DNA of 64,000 nucleotides from Caldilineaceae bacterium (GCA_026645575.1 JAPKMW010000009.1:1-64000); one strand, 5' to 3'; positions 8,454 to 17,797 are shown, numbered from the stretch's first letter. Numbers and translations are program-made. Notes: generated by a model from the letters alone, not told the origin.

Positions 8454-9527
8454 ATGAGCATTTTTGGCAAGCAGGCGGTCATTGACTGCGATCTTCACAA
8501 TGAAGTTCCCTCCCTGGAAACCCTCTACCCCTATCTGCCCGACCACTGGGTGGACTATTGTCGGGAATCCGCCTTTCGTGGGCCGGACGCCAACGATTAT
8601 CCAAAGAACGCCCCGATCACTGCGCGACCCGGGTCGAAGCCAGAGAAGGGATTGCCGGGAACGGATCTCGATTTGCTACGTCAACAGGCACTGGATACAA
8701 CTGACTGGCAAGTGGAAATCGGCATTCTCAACTGCGCCTATCGGGTTGCCAGCGTCCATAATCCGGATTTAGCTGCCTCCTTAGCCACAGCGGTCAATCA
8801 ATGGCAAGTGGAACATTGGCTGGACAAAGAGCCACGCCTGCGCGCCTCTATCGTCGTCCCCAGCCAGACGCCGGAACGGGCCGCGCGGGAAATTGAACGC
8901 TGGGGCGATCATCCTGGCTTTGTCCAGGTGGTGCTGCCCGTGCGCGCTGATGCCCCTTATGGCAACCTGCGCTATGACCCGATCTACGCCGCGGCGACCA
9001 AACATGATTTGGTGATTGGCATTCAATATGGCGGCGCCCCCGGCCACCCTTCTACCGCCACCGGTTGGGCAGTTAGTTACCTGGAAGAATATGCCGGCAT
9101 GGCTTCGGTCTTTCAATCGCAGGTGATCAGCTTGATTGTGGAAGGGGTCTTTGATCGCTTCCCGGCGCTGCGAGTGACGTTAATCGAAGGGGGCTTCACC
9201 TGGCTGCCGTCGCTGATGTGGCGCATCGACAAGGAGTGGAAGGGCTTGCGCCATAACACGCCGTGGGTCAAACGGCCCCCGTCCGAATACATGCGCGAAC
9301 ACATCCGCCTCACCACCCAGCCCATCGACGGCCCCGCCGAAGAGCGTTATCTGCGCCAGATCATCGAACAGATGGATTCGGACGACATGTTACTCTTTGC
9401 CAGCGACTATCCCCATTGGCACTATGATTCTGCCGCGGAAGCGTTGCCGGTACAGTTGGCAGAAGGGGTGCTACAGAAGATTCTGGCGGAGAATGCACGG
9501 AAATGGTATCGCCTATCACCATCATGA
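8454..9527 (+). CDS. Amidohydrolase family protein (ACMSD-like)
   Basis: A 357-residue metal-dependent hydrolase/decarboxylase of the amidohydrolase-2 family. The N-terminal metal motif is D11-C-D13-L-H15. Later ligands are probably the His in IGIQYGGAPGHPS, the Glu in LIEGGFTWLPSLMWRID and the Asp in LFASDYPHWHYDS. Relatives decarboxylate or hydrolyse small aromatic or semialdehyde substrates; the substrate here is unknown. GGAAAGG lies upstream of the ATG. Its stop overlaps the next ATG by four bases, so it is coupled to the pentapeptide-repeat and sigma genes. Confidence 0.85.
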   Translation: MSIFGKQAVIDCDLHNEVPSLETLYPYLPDHWVDYCRESAFRGPDANDYPKNAPITARPGSKPEKGLPGTDLDLLRQQALDTTDWQVEIGILNCAYRVASVHNPDLAASLATAVNQWQVEHWLDKEPRLRASIVVPSQTPERAAREIERWGDHPGFVQVVLPVRADAPYGNLRYDPIYAAATKHDLVIGIQYGGAPGHPSTATGWAVSYLEEYAGMASVFQSQVISLIVEGVFDRFPALRVTLIEGGFTWLPSLMWRIDKEWKGLRHNTPWVKRPPSEYMREHIRLTTQPIDGPAEERYLRQIIEQMDSDDMLLFASDYPHWHYDSAAEALPVQLAEGVLQKILAENARKWYRLSPS

Positions 9528-10183
9528 GCAACCCAAAACGGTTACAAGCGCCGCGTTTGCCGCCGCGTTTTATACCTGACGACAATGAAAATAAGTTTCT
9601 CCAGGATTTCGCCGAGTTTTCCGGCGTATTGTTGAACGGTGCTGACTTTACCGCACAAGACGCTGATCATCTCACCCTTACGGGTGTTCACTGTAAACAA
9701 GTTCGCTGGGCCGAGAGCCGGTTACGTGGCGTGCGTTGCACCGATACGCGGTTGGAGGGGTGTGATCTTGCCAATGCCACTTGGGAACAGTTGACCGCTC
9801 ATCGCATCGAGTTTCTCACCTCACAACTCGTCGGTTTCACCGCTTTGGAAGCGCATCTCCAACATGTGCGCTTCCAAGGTTGCAACGCGCAATTTGCCGG
9901 TTTCCGCTTTGCCACCTTTAAGCACGTCCGTTTTGAACAGTGCGACTTGCGTCATGCCGATTTTCAACGAGCCGATCTCGCCGGCGTTGTCTTCCACCAA
10001 TGTGACCTGAGCCATGCCCAGTTATCGGGGGCAACCCTGAAAGGGGCGGATTTTCGCGGCGCCAAGATCGATGAGATGCAGGTCGGTTTACAGGAACTGC
10101 CCGGCGCCATTGTCGATCATTTCCAGGCGGCTTATCTTGCCGGGCTACTGGGGGTGGTGATTAAAGAGGTAGATGATGAGTAG
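9524..10183 (+). CDS. Pentapeptide-repeat protein
   Basis: A 219-residue protein made mostly of A(D/N)LXX-type five-residue repeats. Examples run from about residue 70 (LEGCDLANATW) through FEQCDLRHADFQRADLAGVVFHQ to LSGATLKGADFRGAKI. These form a right-handed quadrilateral beta-helix, usually a scaffold or protein-binding surface. There is no signal peptide, so it is cytosolic. The ATG at 9524 (ATGA overlap with the amidohydrolase stop) is preferred over an in-frame ATG at 9503. It overlaps the sigma gene start by 11 bases, which suggests joint expression and perhaps direct contact. Confidence 0.85.
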   Translation: MSNPKRLQAPRLPPRFIPDDNENKFLQDFAEFSGVLLNGADFTAQDADHLTLTGVHCKQVRWAESRLRGVRCTDTRLEGCDLANATWEQLTAHRIEFLTSQLVGFTALEAHLQHVRFQGCNAQFAGFRFATFKHVRFEQCDLRHADFQRADLAGVVFHQCDLSHAQLSGATLKGADFRGAKIDEMQVGLQELPGAIVDHFQAAYLAGLLGVVIKEVDDE

Positions 10184-10850
10184 TCTTGAGCTAACGCCAA
10201 CGCAATGGTTATTTGAAGAATGCCAGCGCCAAATCGCACGCTATTTGCATGGTCAGGCGGATGAGCAAAGCTTGAGTTGTGTAGAAATTTTGCGCCAGGC
10301 CGCAACCGGCCATACGGAGGCCCTCGCCTATATGGTTGAGCTGGTGATTGCCATTGCGCACCGTAAATGTGTCCCGATCGATGCCGCTTTGCGCGAAGAG
10401 GTGATCCAGGAAACCTGTCGGCGTCTGCTTGAAAAATTCCGCAGCACAACTACGCCTTTTCAAGTGACGACCTTTGCGGCCTTTACCCAATATGTCACCG
10501 TTGTCACCACCAATCTCCTTCGCCTCTGGCAGAAAAAAGCCGCCCCGCTCTCCGTCGAAGCCCTTCAAGAGCGCTGGGGGATTGAACCAATCGCTGACCA
10601 GAAGCTGGATCGTGTGGAACAACGACTATTGGCCAATGAGATTCTGGCCGTGTTGACCGATGAGCTTGAACGCGAGGTTGTGCGTCGGCGCTTTCTGCTT
10701 GGCGAAAGCCCGGATGAGATTGTTCTTTCTCTACGGGAACATTACCCGGATCTAGAGAAAGCGCAGGTTTATCGTTTGATTGAATATGGCCTACGCCGGG
10801 TGCGTAAACAGCCCAAGTTTCAACGGCTGCTGCATGACTTTTATAGCTGA
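10173..10850 (+). CDS. ECF-like RNA polymerase sigma factor
   Basis: A 225-residue sigma-70-family protein. Residues about 45-125 look like region 2: the helix ALREEVIQETCRRLLEKF, then TTFAAFTQYVTVVTTNLLRLW. Residues about 160-220 look like region 4: LTDELEREVVRRRFLLGES, then a helix-turn-helix ending IEYGLRRVRKQPKF. The linker is longer than in classical ECF factors. AGAGGT precedes two possible ATGs (10173, 10176). Directly downstream are the TTGCGGAAA-N15-CTTTAT motif, an anti-sigma-like gene and a TPR-CHAT protease gene. I infer that it directs transcription from that motif. Confidence 0.8.
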   Translation: MMSSLELTPTQWLFEECQRQIARYLHGQADEQSLSCVEILRQAATGHTEALAYMVELVIAIAHRKCVPIDAALREEVIQETCRRLLEKFRSTTTPFQVTTFAAFTQYVTVVTTNLLRLWQKKAAPLSVEALQERWGIEPIADQKLDRVEQRLLANEILAVLTDELEREVVRRRFLLGESPDEIVLSLREHYPDLEKAQVYRLIEYGLRRVRKQPKFQRLLHDFYS

Positions 10851-10859
10851 AGCAATTGG

Positions 10860-10889
10860 TTGCGGAAAATTGTCGCAACATCGCTTTAT
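10860..10889 (+). promoter_or_regulatory. TTGCGGAAA-N15-CTTTAT motif, copy 1
   Basis: TTGCGGAAA occupies 10860-10868 and CTTTAT 10884-10889, exactly 15 bases apart, the same as in copies 2 and 3. It lies 9 bases after the sigma-factor stop and 47 bases before the anti-sigma-like ATG. The form fits an alternative-sigma promoter (-35/-10). A small GTTGGT/ACCAAC hairpin follows at about 10901-10918. Confidence 0.7.
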
Positions 10890-10936
10890 TTAAACAGCGG
10901 GTTGGTTGCAAGACCAACACGGGGAAATAAAAACAT

Positions 10937-11635
10937 ATGGCAACTGAACAGTTTCAGGAAGGCGAACGCATAGCGTATCTACATGGTGAACCAAATCCGG
11001 TTTTAGCGGCGGCCCTCGCCCGCTCGCCGGCTTTACGCCAGGAAATGCAGGAATTGGCGCAAGCGTTGGGAATGCTGACCTACCTCATCGGCGGTTTGGA
11101 TCAGCCTGATTTCCAAGAGTTGATCGATGTCGCTCTCGGTCAAGCATCCCCGCTTCAACAGTTGCGGGTGGCAGCTTATGTGCGTAACAGCGTGCGCGGC
11201 CAACGTGAAATGACCGCCATTGAACAAGATATTGCGGCTGATGCTGTGGTGGCGCGCCCCGGTTGGCGGCTTCCCCTCTTGCTGGCTGCGCCGTTGGTTG
11301 GTCTTACAGGAGTGCGTTCGGTGGATGATGATGAAAGCACAGCCATGTTTCAGGTCGTCGATATTCAATTACAGGTGACGCTGCGGATAACACCGCCGTT
11401 GGATGGCCGTTGGGCTGTAGAGGGCTATCTCACCCAAAACTTTGTGCCCGTGAATCAGGTTACGGTAGCCTTACATAGCGGTCCGGCTACGATCACAACC
11501 GCGGTGACCAATGCTATGGGATTCTTCCGGATGGCCGATCTGCCGGCGGGCAGCTATGCGCTTGGCATTCATCTGACCACCGCCATTGTCCAGGTCGATG
11601 GTGTTCGTCTTCAGTCAACAGCAACAGACCGGTAA
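10937..11635 (+). CDS. Putative anti-sigma-like protein with carboxypeptidase-regulatory-like domain
   Basis: A 232-residue protein. Residues 9-50 (ERIAYLHGEPNPVLAAALAR, then a helix rich in Leu, Glu and Gln) resemble the N-terminus of anti-sigma factors, but without the zinc Cys/His residues. A short hydrophobic stretch, LPLLLAAPLVGLTGV, lies near residue 115. Residues about 150-225 resemble a CarboxypepD_reg/Ig-like sandwich (VEGYLTQNFVPVNQVTVALH, DLPAGSYALGI). It follows the sigma gene and the TTGCGGAAA motif and precedes the CHAT gene by 10 bases. The anti-sigma role is inferred from position and weak similarity. It could equally be the CHAT substrate. Confidence 0.5.
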   Translation: MATEQFQEGERIAYLHGEPNPVLAAALARSPALRQEMQELAQALGMLTYLIGGLDQPDFQELIDVALGQASPLQQLRVAAYVRNSVRGQREMTAIEQDIAADAVVARPGWRLPLLLAAPLVGLTGVRSVDDDESTAMFQVVDIQLQVTLRITPPLDGRWAVEGYLTQNFVPVNQVTVALHSGPATITTAVTNAMGFFRMADLPAGSYALGIHLTTAIVQVDGVRLQSTATDR

Positions 11636-11645
11636 AGGAAAATGC

Positions 11646-14546
11646 GTGGCGAACCTATCCTTCGAGCAGCTACTTGCGCAACACAACGCAATATCACCGT
11701 TTTCTACCACAAATCATTCTGCTGTTCTGCAAAGCGTGACGGAGTGGCAAGTTGCAGGCCACAGCGCTGACTTATTTGATCAAGCAAAACAGTATATTCA
11801 GCGTGCTATCAAAAATGCTGATTTGCCGGCTGCCGAACGGGCCGTTACGCTGGCCTGGTTGATTGCCAATCATACCCAAGCGGCGGCCGATCGCGCCCAA
11901 GCCCATTGGTGCGCCGGCATGTTCCATGCCAACCGCCATGTACAGCAGGCGCTTGACCATGCCCAAGCCGCCCTCGCCTTTTTCCAAGAAAGTGGCGATG
12001 CCGAAAACCAGGGCCGGATTCTGATTGGCATTGCCAGTCAGTTGAATTTGCTGGGACGCTTGTCAGAAGCAGAAAAGAGCATCAAGGCTGCCGCGTCTTT
12101 GCTGTCTACCCATGACACCTATCGCGATTGGCCGGTCATCTACATTAACCTCAGCTACATTCAGTGTCAACAAGGCAACTACCAATCGGCGGTTGCCAGT
12201 GCTGCGCAGGCGATCCAACTGGCGCAACGCTTGCTCAACCATTATCCTGAGCGCCGGTCAATTTACCTATGGCAGGAAGCGCAGGCGCTGGTTAATCAAG
12301 GGCGCGCCTTGCTCCATCTCGCTGATTTTGCTACCGCCCAAGTCTGCCTACAGCAAGCCTTTCTCCTGGCCGATGAACAAGCTGCCGGCTGGATTGCCGG
12401 ACGGGCGGCGATTCATCTAGCTCGCTTGCACGGCGCACTGGGGCAGTTAGTTGTGGGGTTACAGTGGGCGCAGCGCGCACAACAGCGGTTTCAAGCGGCT
12501 GACATTCAGATTGATTTAGCTACTGCTGCCATTGAAGAGGCGCATTTATACACGCGCCTTAAAATGTTGCATTTGGCGCGGCAGGCGGCCAGGTATGCCG
12601 CCGACGCCTTTGCCCAAGCTGACATCCCCACGGAAAGTGTTGAAGCGCGCTTGCTGGCCGTGCGCCTTTCTCTGTTGCTTCGGGAGCCGCGACAAGCCAA
12701 ACTGGAACTGTTGGCAGCGCAACCGCTGTTACCCCACACGCCGCCACTGCTACAACATGTATGGCGCGCCTATCAGGTGCATTATCGCTTGCTGCCGGAC
12801 ACCAGTACTTTAGTGCAAGCGTATGCACAAGTGACACACGCGGCATCTGCGTTGCTTGACCTGGGCGCCGAGCAAGAAGCCTTGGAAGTGGAAATCATCG
12901 CCGCCGAGCTTTCCGCCGCGCTACAGCCATTGCAAGCTGTCTGCCACTTTGCCCACGTAGCCGAACGTGCGTACAAATTAGGCATACCCCATGTAGAACA
13001 GCACTGCTATGAACTATGGGCGGCTTGTCTGCCGCCGGCTGAGGCGATTGCGCCTTTACAAAAAGCTGTTCAAATCGTCAATCGACTGCAACAAGCCATT
13101 TCTTTTGAAGAATTAAAAGCCAATCTGCTCACCGGTCACACTCACTTATACAGCCGCTTGGCTGAAACCCAACTGGCGGTTGGGCAACCGCTGGCCGCAT
13201 TACAGACTTTGCTGGCGGCCAAAGGCGCCATCTGGGCAGAAGTGGGGCGCAAGCGCATGGATCCCCAACCCTTACCAGATTGGCAGCAGGCGCGTGCTGA
13301 GCTTGATTTCTGGCAAGATGAATTGCGCGAAGCCGTTGAACCGGACTTTATTGCGTTATGCAAGACGAAGATTGGGCAGAGTCAACAAGCCCTGGCGGCA
13401 GCGGCTCGTACGCGACTTGCGGCTGAACCGCCAACCATTACGGCTGACTTGCCTGAGGTTGCTACACTGCTTTGGCGGTTGCCGGCTGAGGCTGTGGCGA
13501 TTGAATTTCTCTGTGGCGCCGAAAGGATCTGGGCTTGTGTCATTGACGCACAACAACCGCCCCAGTGGATTGCGCTAGGCGCCCATGCGGTGGTGCAGCC
13601 GCTTTTGTCTGCGTTGGGGCTGCTGTTGGCGACTATGCAGCGCTGCCCAGTTGCGCTCCGTGGGCAGACCGCTGCCGGTCAGCAGGCGACAATAATGTCA
13701 CTATTGCAACAACTCCATGCCCTGCTCTGGCAACCGTTAACCGCAGCAGTGCAGCAGGCCGAAGTAATCTATCTGGCGCCCCATGATTACTTGTTCGAGC
13801 TGCCTTGGAGTGCGCTTTGGGATGGGACAGCTTATTTGGGGCAGACGCAAACGCTCTGTTTACTGCCTTCGGTCAGCGTTATGGCAACTCCGCCGACCGT
13901 CGCCCATGCCGATGCGCACACGGTTGGCACGACTGATATGCTGCTGCTGGGCCATTGTGGCGAACCACCGCTCCAATTTGTTGAGGCGGAACTACAGGCG
14001 ATTGCACAAATCTATCCAACCGCAGCCCTGGAGCCGACGGCCACCACCACCGCCTTTGCTTGGGCGTCTCCACCGCATTATCTCCATCTGGCTGTCCATG
14101 GCGCGGTTAATCGGCGTGAACCACTCTTTTCGCGTTTGCACTTTGCCGATGGTGACTATCTGTTGGTCGATGTACTCCACTTGAATTTGCGGGGGACACG
14201 GCTGGTGACGTTGAGCGCCTGTGAAACCAGTACGGTGCCTGAGCAGGGGGGCGTCTTGCTGGCTTTGGCCGGCGCCTTTCTCAGCGCCGGCGCCCAAAGC
14301 ACGGTCGCCACCCTTTGGCAAGTCGATGATCAGGCCACCCAACTTTTGATGCAACAATTCTATCAAGGACTCCGTGCGGGCCTGTCGATTCCCCATGCCT
14401 TACGGGGCGCACAACAAACCGTCTATCACGCCGGGTATCAACATCCCTATTACTGGGCGGCTTTTCAACCATTAAGCCGAGAGCTTGACCAACCTGTACC
14501 ATACGCAAAGGATCGTCAATCGACCACAACACGGCCAGAAACCTAA
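11646..14546 (+). CDS. TPR-CHAT caspase-like protease
   Basis: A 966-residue cytosolic protein. Residues about 20-560 are helical tetratricopeptide-like repeats rich in Ala, Leu and Gln (for example HVQQALDHAQAALAFFQESGD). The C-terminal 350 residues are a CHAT domain, a clan-CD peptidase fold. The dyad is intact: H818 in LAVHG and C859 in LSACETS, followed by GGVLLALAGAFLSAGAQS and ATLWQVDD, typical of CHAT. GTG at 11646 with AAAGGA upstream is the chosen start; an in-frame TTG at 11586 would overlap the previous gene. CHAT proteases are usually switched on by a partner or NTP/RNA sensor. Here the neighbours are a sigma factor and an anti-sigma-like protein. Confidence 0.9.
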   Translation: MANLSFEQLLAQHNAISPFSTTNHSAVLQSVTEWQVAGHSADLFDQAKQYIQRAIKNADLPAAERAVTLAWLIANHTQAAADRAQAHWCAGMFHANRHVQQALDHAQAALAFFQESGDAENQGRILIGIASQLNLLGRLSEAEKSIKAAASLLSTHDTYRDWPVIYINLSYIQCQQGNYQSAVASAAQAIQLAQRLLNHYPERRSIYLWQEAQALVNQGRALLHLADFATAQVCLQQAFLLADEQAAGWIAGRAAIHLARLHGALGQLVVGLQWAQRAQQRFQAADIQIDLATAAIEEAHLYTRLKMLHLARQAARYAADAFAQADIPTESVEARLLAVRLSLLLREPRQAKLELLAAQPLLPHTPPLLQHVWRAYQVHYRLLPDTSTLVQAYAQVTHAASALLDLGAEQEALEVEIIAAELSAALQPLQAVCHFAHVAERAYKLGIPHVEQHCYELWAACLPPAEAIAPLQKAVQIVNRLQQAISFEELKANLLTGHTHLYSRLAETQLAVGQPLAALQTLLAAKGAIWAEVGRKRMDPQPLPDWQQARAELDFWQDELREAVEPDFIALCKTKIGQSQQALAAAARTRLAAEPPTITADLPEVATLLWRLPAEAVAIEFLCGAERIWACVIDAQQPPQWIALGAHAVVQPLLSALGLLLATMQRCPVALRGQTAAGQQATIMSLLQQLHALLWQPLTAAVQQAEVIYLAPHDYLFELPWSALWDGTAYLGQTQTLCLLPSVSVMATPPTVAHADAHTVGTTDMLLLGHCGEPPLQFVEAELQAIAQIYPTAALEPTATTTAFAWASPPHYLHLAVHGAVNRREPLFSRLHFADGDYLLVDVLHLNLRGTRLVTLSACETSTVPEQGGVLLALAGAFLSAGAQSTVATLWQVDDQATQLLMQQFYQGLRAGLSIPHALRGAQQTVYHAGYQHPYYWAAFQPLSRELDQPVPYAKDRQSTTTRPET

Positions 14547-14590
14547 TCGACCGCCCAAACGACAACGCGGCTACACGGCGGCAGACTGCT

Positions 14591-14647
14591 GATCATGTAC
14601 AATCCGATCATGTACGACTGATCATATACGACTGATCATATACGAGA
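14591..14647. repeat. Four tandem GATCATRTACGACT repeats
   Basis: Units start at 14591 (15 bp), 14606, 14620 and 14634 (14 bp each), all beginning GATCAT(G/A)TAC. They lie immediately upstream of the ribosome site of the Kelch/C11 gene. They could be a multi-site operator or a slippage-prone leader. Confidence 0.75.
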
Positions 14648-14653
14648 GGTGAA

Positions 14654-17600
14654 ATGATGTGCTACCTTCGGCTTGCTATCTTGTTCCTGTTGCTCAGTTT
14701 CATGCTGTTTTGCCCAGTCACCCAACACAACGCCATTGCCGACCGTGCGGATGCCCGCCAGCCGTATCAATCAGAAGAGGCGCCGCCACCTTTGCCCGGT
14801 GGCTGTGGCGATTTTGGGACGCCCGTTTCTTATGAAAATCCGGTCTGCTGTGTCAGCGGTTATGTTTATGCCGATGGGGCGCCAGTGGCAGGGGCTACGA
14901 TCACCGTTAGCAGCAATGAGAAGACACGCACTGCTGTAACCAGCCAACAGGATGATGTTGCTAATCCCCACTATAGAATTCAACTGGATAACGCGCCGTT
15001 GTTGGTGCGACCGGGAAGTATCGTCACCGTCACGGCAACGTATGGTGAACTTTCGACAACCAAAACCTTTACCGCGGCGAGTGGCGGTCAACAAGTTGAT
15101 CTTGTGCTGCCTGTTCTTGCCCCCGATTCAAGCTGGCAGCCGATCATTGCTGATCCCACAACGCCGGCTCCCCCTTTTCTACAAAGGGCCGGCTATGCGA
15201 TTGCACCGGAAGGAGGAGAGCAATATTTGATCTTTGGCGGCTCGCTGAATGGTACAGGGCTAGGTGCACCTGTGGCGGACACCTACCGCTGGCGTCGTGA
15301 CGGCTGGGTAAAATTAACCCCAAACCCAGCGCCGCCGGCGCGTACAGGCCATCGCTTAGCGCCACGCAGAACCGACAATACGCTGCTCCTCTTTGGTGGC
15401 CTGGGCAAGGGGGAGACCTTTCTGGCAGACACCTGGCTCTGGCACGCTGACCAGTGGCGCCAGGTTGTTTCAGAACCGGTCAGCCTGGGATTGACAACCG
15501 CGATAACACCAACCGCACCCGCCCCGCGGGCTTGGTACGCGCTGACCTACGATGAAACCCGCCAGCATTGGCTCCTCTTTGGCGGCGGCACAACCACCGA
15601 AACTTTTGGTGACACCTGGCTCTTCAAAGAGGGACAGTGGCTTGAACAGCATCCTGCCACTGCCCCGCCGCCGCGCAAGATGGCAACACTAACCTACAAC
15701 GAGGAGACCGGTCTCCTCTATCTCTTTGGCGGACACGCCGAAGGGCAGATCTTGGATGATTTCTGGCAGTGGGATGGTGAACGGTGGCAGGAAATCGCAT
15801 CTGCCGTGCGCCCGCTTGGCCGGTATGGTCATGCGGCTGCCTACCATTCCCCCACCCGCTCCTTATTGATTGTCGGTGGCGCCGCTGCCGGTGTCTTGCG
15901 CGATACTTGGGCATGGGATGGCGTTCGTTGGCGTCCGCGCGTTGCCGTACCGCCGCTAATGCCTTACCAACGGGCGACCATGTATGCGGAAGGGACGACC
16001 GAAACCATGATTCTCTTTGGCGAGCTTGCCGGCGGCAATGACGCGGGCGACGGGATCGCACATTATATCGTTCAACAGGCGCCCAGTGATGCCATGCCGA
16101 TTGCCACGATTCGCTATGCCGATCACCTCGATCTTCGTCAAGGGCGCGACCATGCAACTCTCTTGGGTGATGGCAGTGATGGCGATGCAACCGATGTTAT
16201 TGTCGGCTATCGCTGGACGCACGGCGATGTACTCCTGAGCAACCAGCGTCAGCTTACCATTGCCGCCGAACAATTGCCGCTTGGCTTGCAAACACTCTCC
16301 TTCACTGTGCAGGATGATGAAGGAAATTGGTCGCTCGCAGTCAAACGTAAACTTTGGGTGCGCAGTGCGCAAACCGGTGCATTGGATCTGTTTCAACCGA
16401 AGTGGACGCTCTTACTCTATCTCAGCGCCGATAACGCCTGGGGTCTTACCGGCGCCGGCGCATCAACCATCGCCGCACTTATCCAACAGTTGCAAGCAGC
16501 CGGCCCGCAAGCCGGTGTTGAGATCGCACTCCTCGTAGACGGGCCACAGCCGGGTGATTCGCGCATCTACCACTTATCAGCGCAAGGGGAATGGCGGACG
16601 CTGCCGCTGACCGCCATTCAAGTGAACAGCGCTGAGGTCAATATGGGCCACGCCGAAACATTGGGCCAGTTTATTCGCTGGGGCCAACGGGCCTTGCCCA
16701 ACGATTACCTGGCGCTATTTCTGATCGGCCCCGCCAACGCACTGGTTGGCTTTGGCGCCGATGTTGATCCGGCAACCCAACGAACGCCAATGCACACGGA
16801 TGGCAGCGTGTTGACGCCGGCGGCTTTGCGCACGGCCCTGGAGATCGGCGCTGGTGGCGGTACGCGGCAGATCGATCTGCTCTACCTCGACGGCAGTTCC
16901 TTCGGCTTGCTGGAAAATGCTGCTTCCGTTTATGGTCTGGCGCACTATGTCATTGCCTCGCCTGGTACGCGTGCCGGGGGGTACAGTTATCCCACGTATC
17001 GGCAACTCGCCGGCGCCGCCCAAAGCCCGCGCACCTATGCGACAGCCGTGGCGCAAGCCTACACGGCCCAGGGGCAGGCCGCTCGCTTGCCGACAACCGT
17101 TGCCGTGTGGGACATGGCCTATTTTGCGCCGGTGGCCGCCGCAGTCGATCAGCTTGGCGCCGCGCTGACCGCCTATGCCGGCCAATCTGCCGACAATCAA
17201 GCACAGGTGGCGCAAATTCGCCGGCAACTTCAGCTTTATGATTCCGGTGGGCAAAGCACCTATCAATTGGATGCCGAGGATGCTTACGTTGATTTGTTGC
17301 ACCTGGCCGCAACCTCGATCGCCACACGCACGAACGGCGCGATTCTGGATGCTGCCCTTCAGGTACGGGAGAAAGCGCAGAACTTTGTGGTTTGGGCCGA
17401 AGCAACCAACGGCGACTTGCGCTTGAACGGCAACACTGTGCGCCTGGATTATCCTAATCATCATGGCCTGGGCATCTTCTATCCGCCAACCGGTTACGCC
17501 CTGGCGGGTAGTGCCAACCTGGCGTACAGCACGCATCAACTTTTTCCGCTGACCGTACAGTGGGGCTGGACCCATTTCATTTTGCCCGACGAGCTGCCGC

Positions 17601-17710
17601 CACTGCCGCCCGGTTATCAACCACCGCAGACCGACAGTAAGCTGCTCTTAGCACCGCTCGATAGCGGCGCCACATCATCGTCCCTTTACCTACCGTTCAT
17701 CGTTCGTTGA
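14654..17710 (+). CDS. Secreted Kelch protein with inactive C11 peptidase-like domain
   Basis: A 1018-residue exported protein. Residues 1-30 are a signal peptide, followed near 70-155 by a CarboxypepD_reg-like domain (VSGYVYADGAPVAGATITV). Four to five Kelch repeats then form a beta-propeller (LLLFGGL, LLFGGG, LYLFGGH, LIVGGAA), and a PKD-like stretch precedes a clostripain (C11)-like domain at about 590-960. Compared with the adjacent C11 peptidase, the catalytic His is Pro (P693, IGPANA) and the Cys is Ser (S748, LDGSSFGLLE). It is therefore probably a pseudo-peptidase acting as a binding or regulatory partner. The protein ends SSLYLPFIVR, the shared tail motif. Confidence 0.85.
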   Translation: MMCYLRLAILFLLLSFMLFCPVTQHNAIADRADARQPYQSEEAPPPLPGGCGDFGTPVSYENPVCCVSGYVYADGAPVAGATITVSSNEKTRTAVTSQQDDVANPHYRIQLDNAPLLVRPGSIVTVTATYGELSTTKTFTAASGGQQVDLVLPVLAPDSSWQPIIADPTTPAPPFLQRAGYAIAPEGGEQYLIFGGSLNGTGLGAPVADTYRWRRDGWVKLTPNPAPPARTGHRLAPRRTDNTLLLFGGLGKGETFLADTWLWHADQWRQVVSEPVSLGLTTAITPTAPAPRAWYALTYDETRQHWLLFGGGTTTETFGDTWLFKEGQWLEQHPATAPPPRKMATLTYNEETGLLYLFGGHAEGQILDDFWQWDGERWQEIASAVRPLGRYGHAAAYHSPTRSLLIVGGAAAGVLRDTWAWDGVRWRPRVAVPPLMPYQRATMYAEGTTETMILFGELAGGNDAGDGIAHYIVQQAPSDAMPIATIRYADHLDLRQGRDHATLLGDGSDGDATDVIVGYRWTHGDVLLSNQRQLTIAAEQLPLGLQTLSFTVQDDEGNWSLAVKRKLWVRSAQTGALDLFQPKWTLLLYLSADNAWGLTGAGASTIAALIQQLQAAGPQAGVEIALLVDGPQPGDSRIYHLSAQGEWRTLPLTAIQVNSAEVNMGHAETLGQFIRWGQRALPNDYLALFLIGPANALVGFGADVDPATQRTPMHTDGSVLTPAALRTALEIGAGGGTRQIDLLYLDGSSFGLLENAASVYGLAHYVIASPGTRAGGYSYPTYRQLAGAAQSPRTYATAVAQAYTAQGQAARLPTTVAVWDMAYFAPVAAAVDQLGAALTAYAGQSADNQAQVAQIRRQLQLYDSGGQSTYQLDAEDAYVDLLHLAATSIATRTNGAILDAALQVREKAQNFVVWAEATNGDLRLNGNTVRLDYPNHHGLGIFYPPTGYALAGSANLAYSTHQLFPLTVQWGWTHFILPDELPPLPPGYQPPQTDSKLLLAPLDSGATSSSLYLPFIVR

Positions 17711-17754
17711 ATTTGCGGCGGTATGCCCAATGCAGCCAATCCTCGATAGATACA

Positions 17755-17797
17755 ATCAGTCGTCCGCAGTCCTAAGTCCAGAGTCCGATGTCAGGCT
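17755..17797. repeat. AGTCC-word repeat copy
   Basis: Words CAGTCGTCCGCAGTCC, AAGTCCAGAGTCC and similar lie in the 154-bp gap between the two C11-type genes. They belong to the same family as 43309 and 46131, here only one arm. Confidence 0.5.

Noticed and set aside
9524..14546. A true type III-E CRISPR (Craspase) locus
   Set aside because: There is no gRAMP/Cas7-11 effector, no Cas1/Cas2 and no array; only the protease-sigma logic is similar.
16715..17620. 301-codon antisense frame opposite the inactive C11 domain
   Set aside because: The + strand carries an aligned paralogue domain; the antisense frame has no recognisable features.
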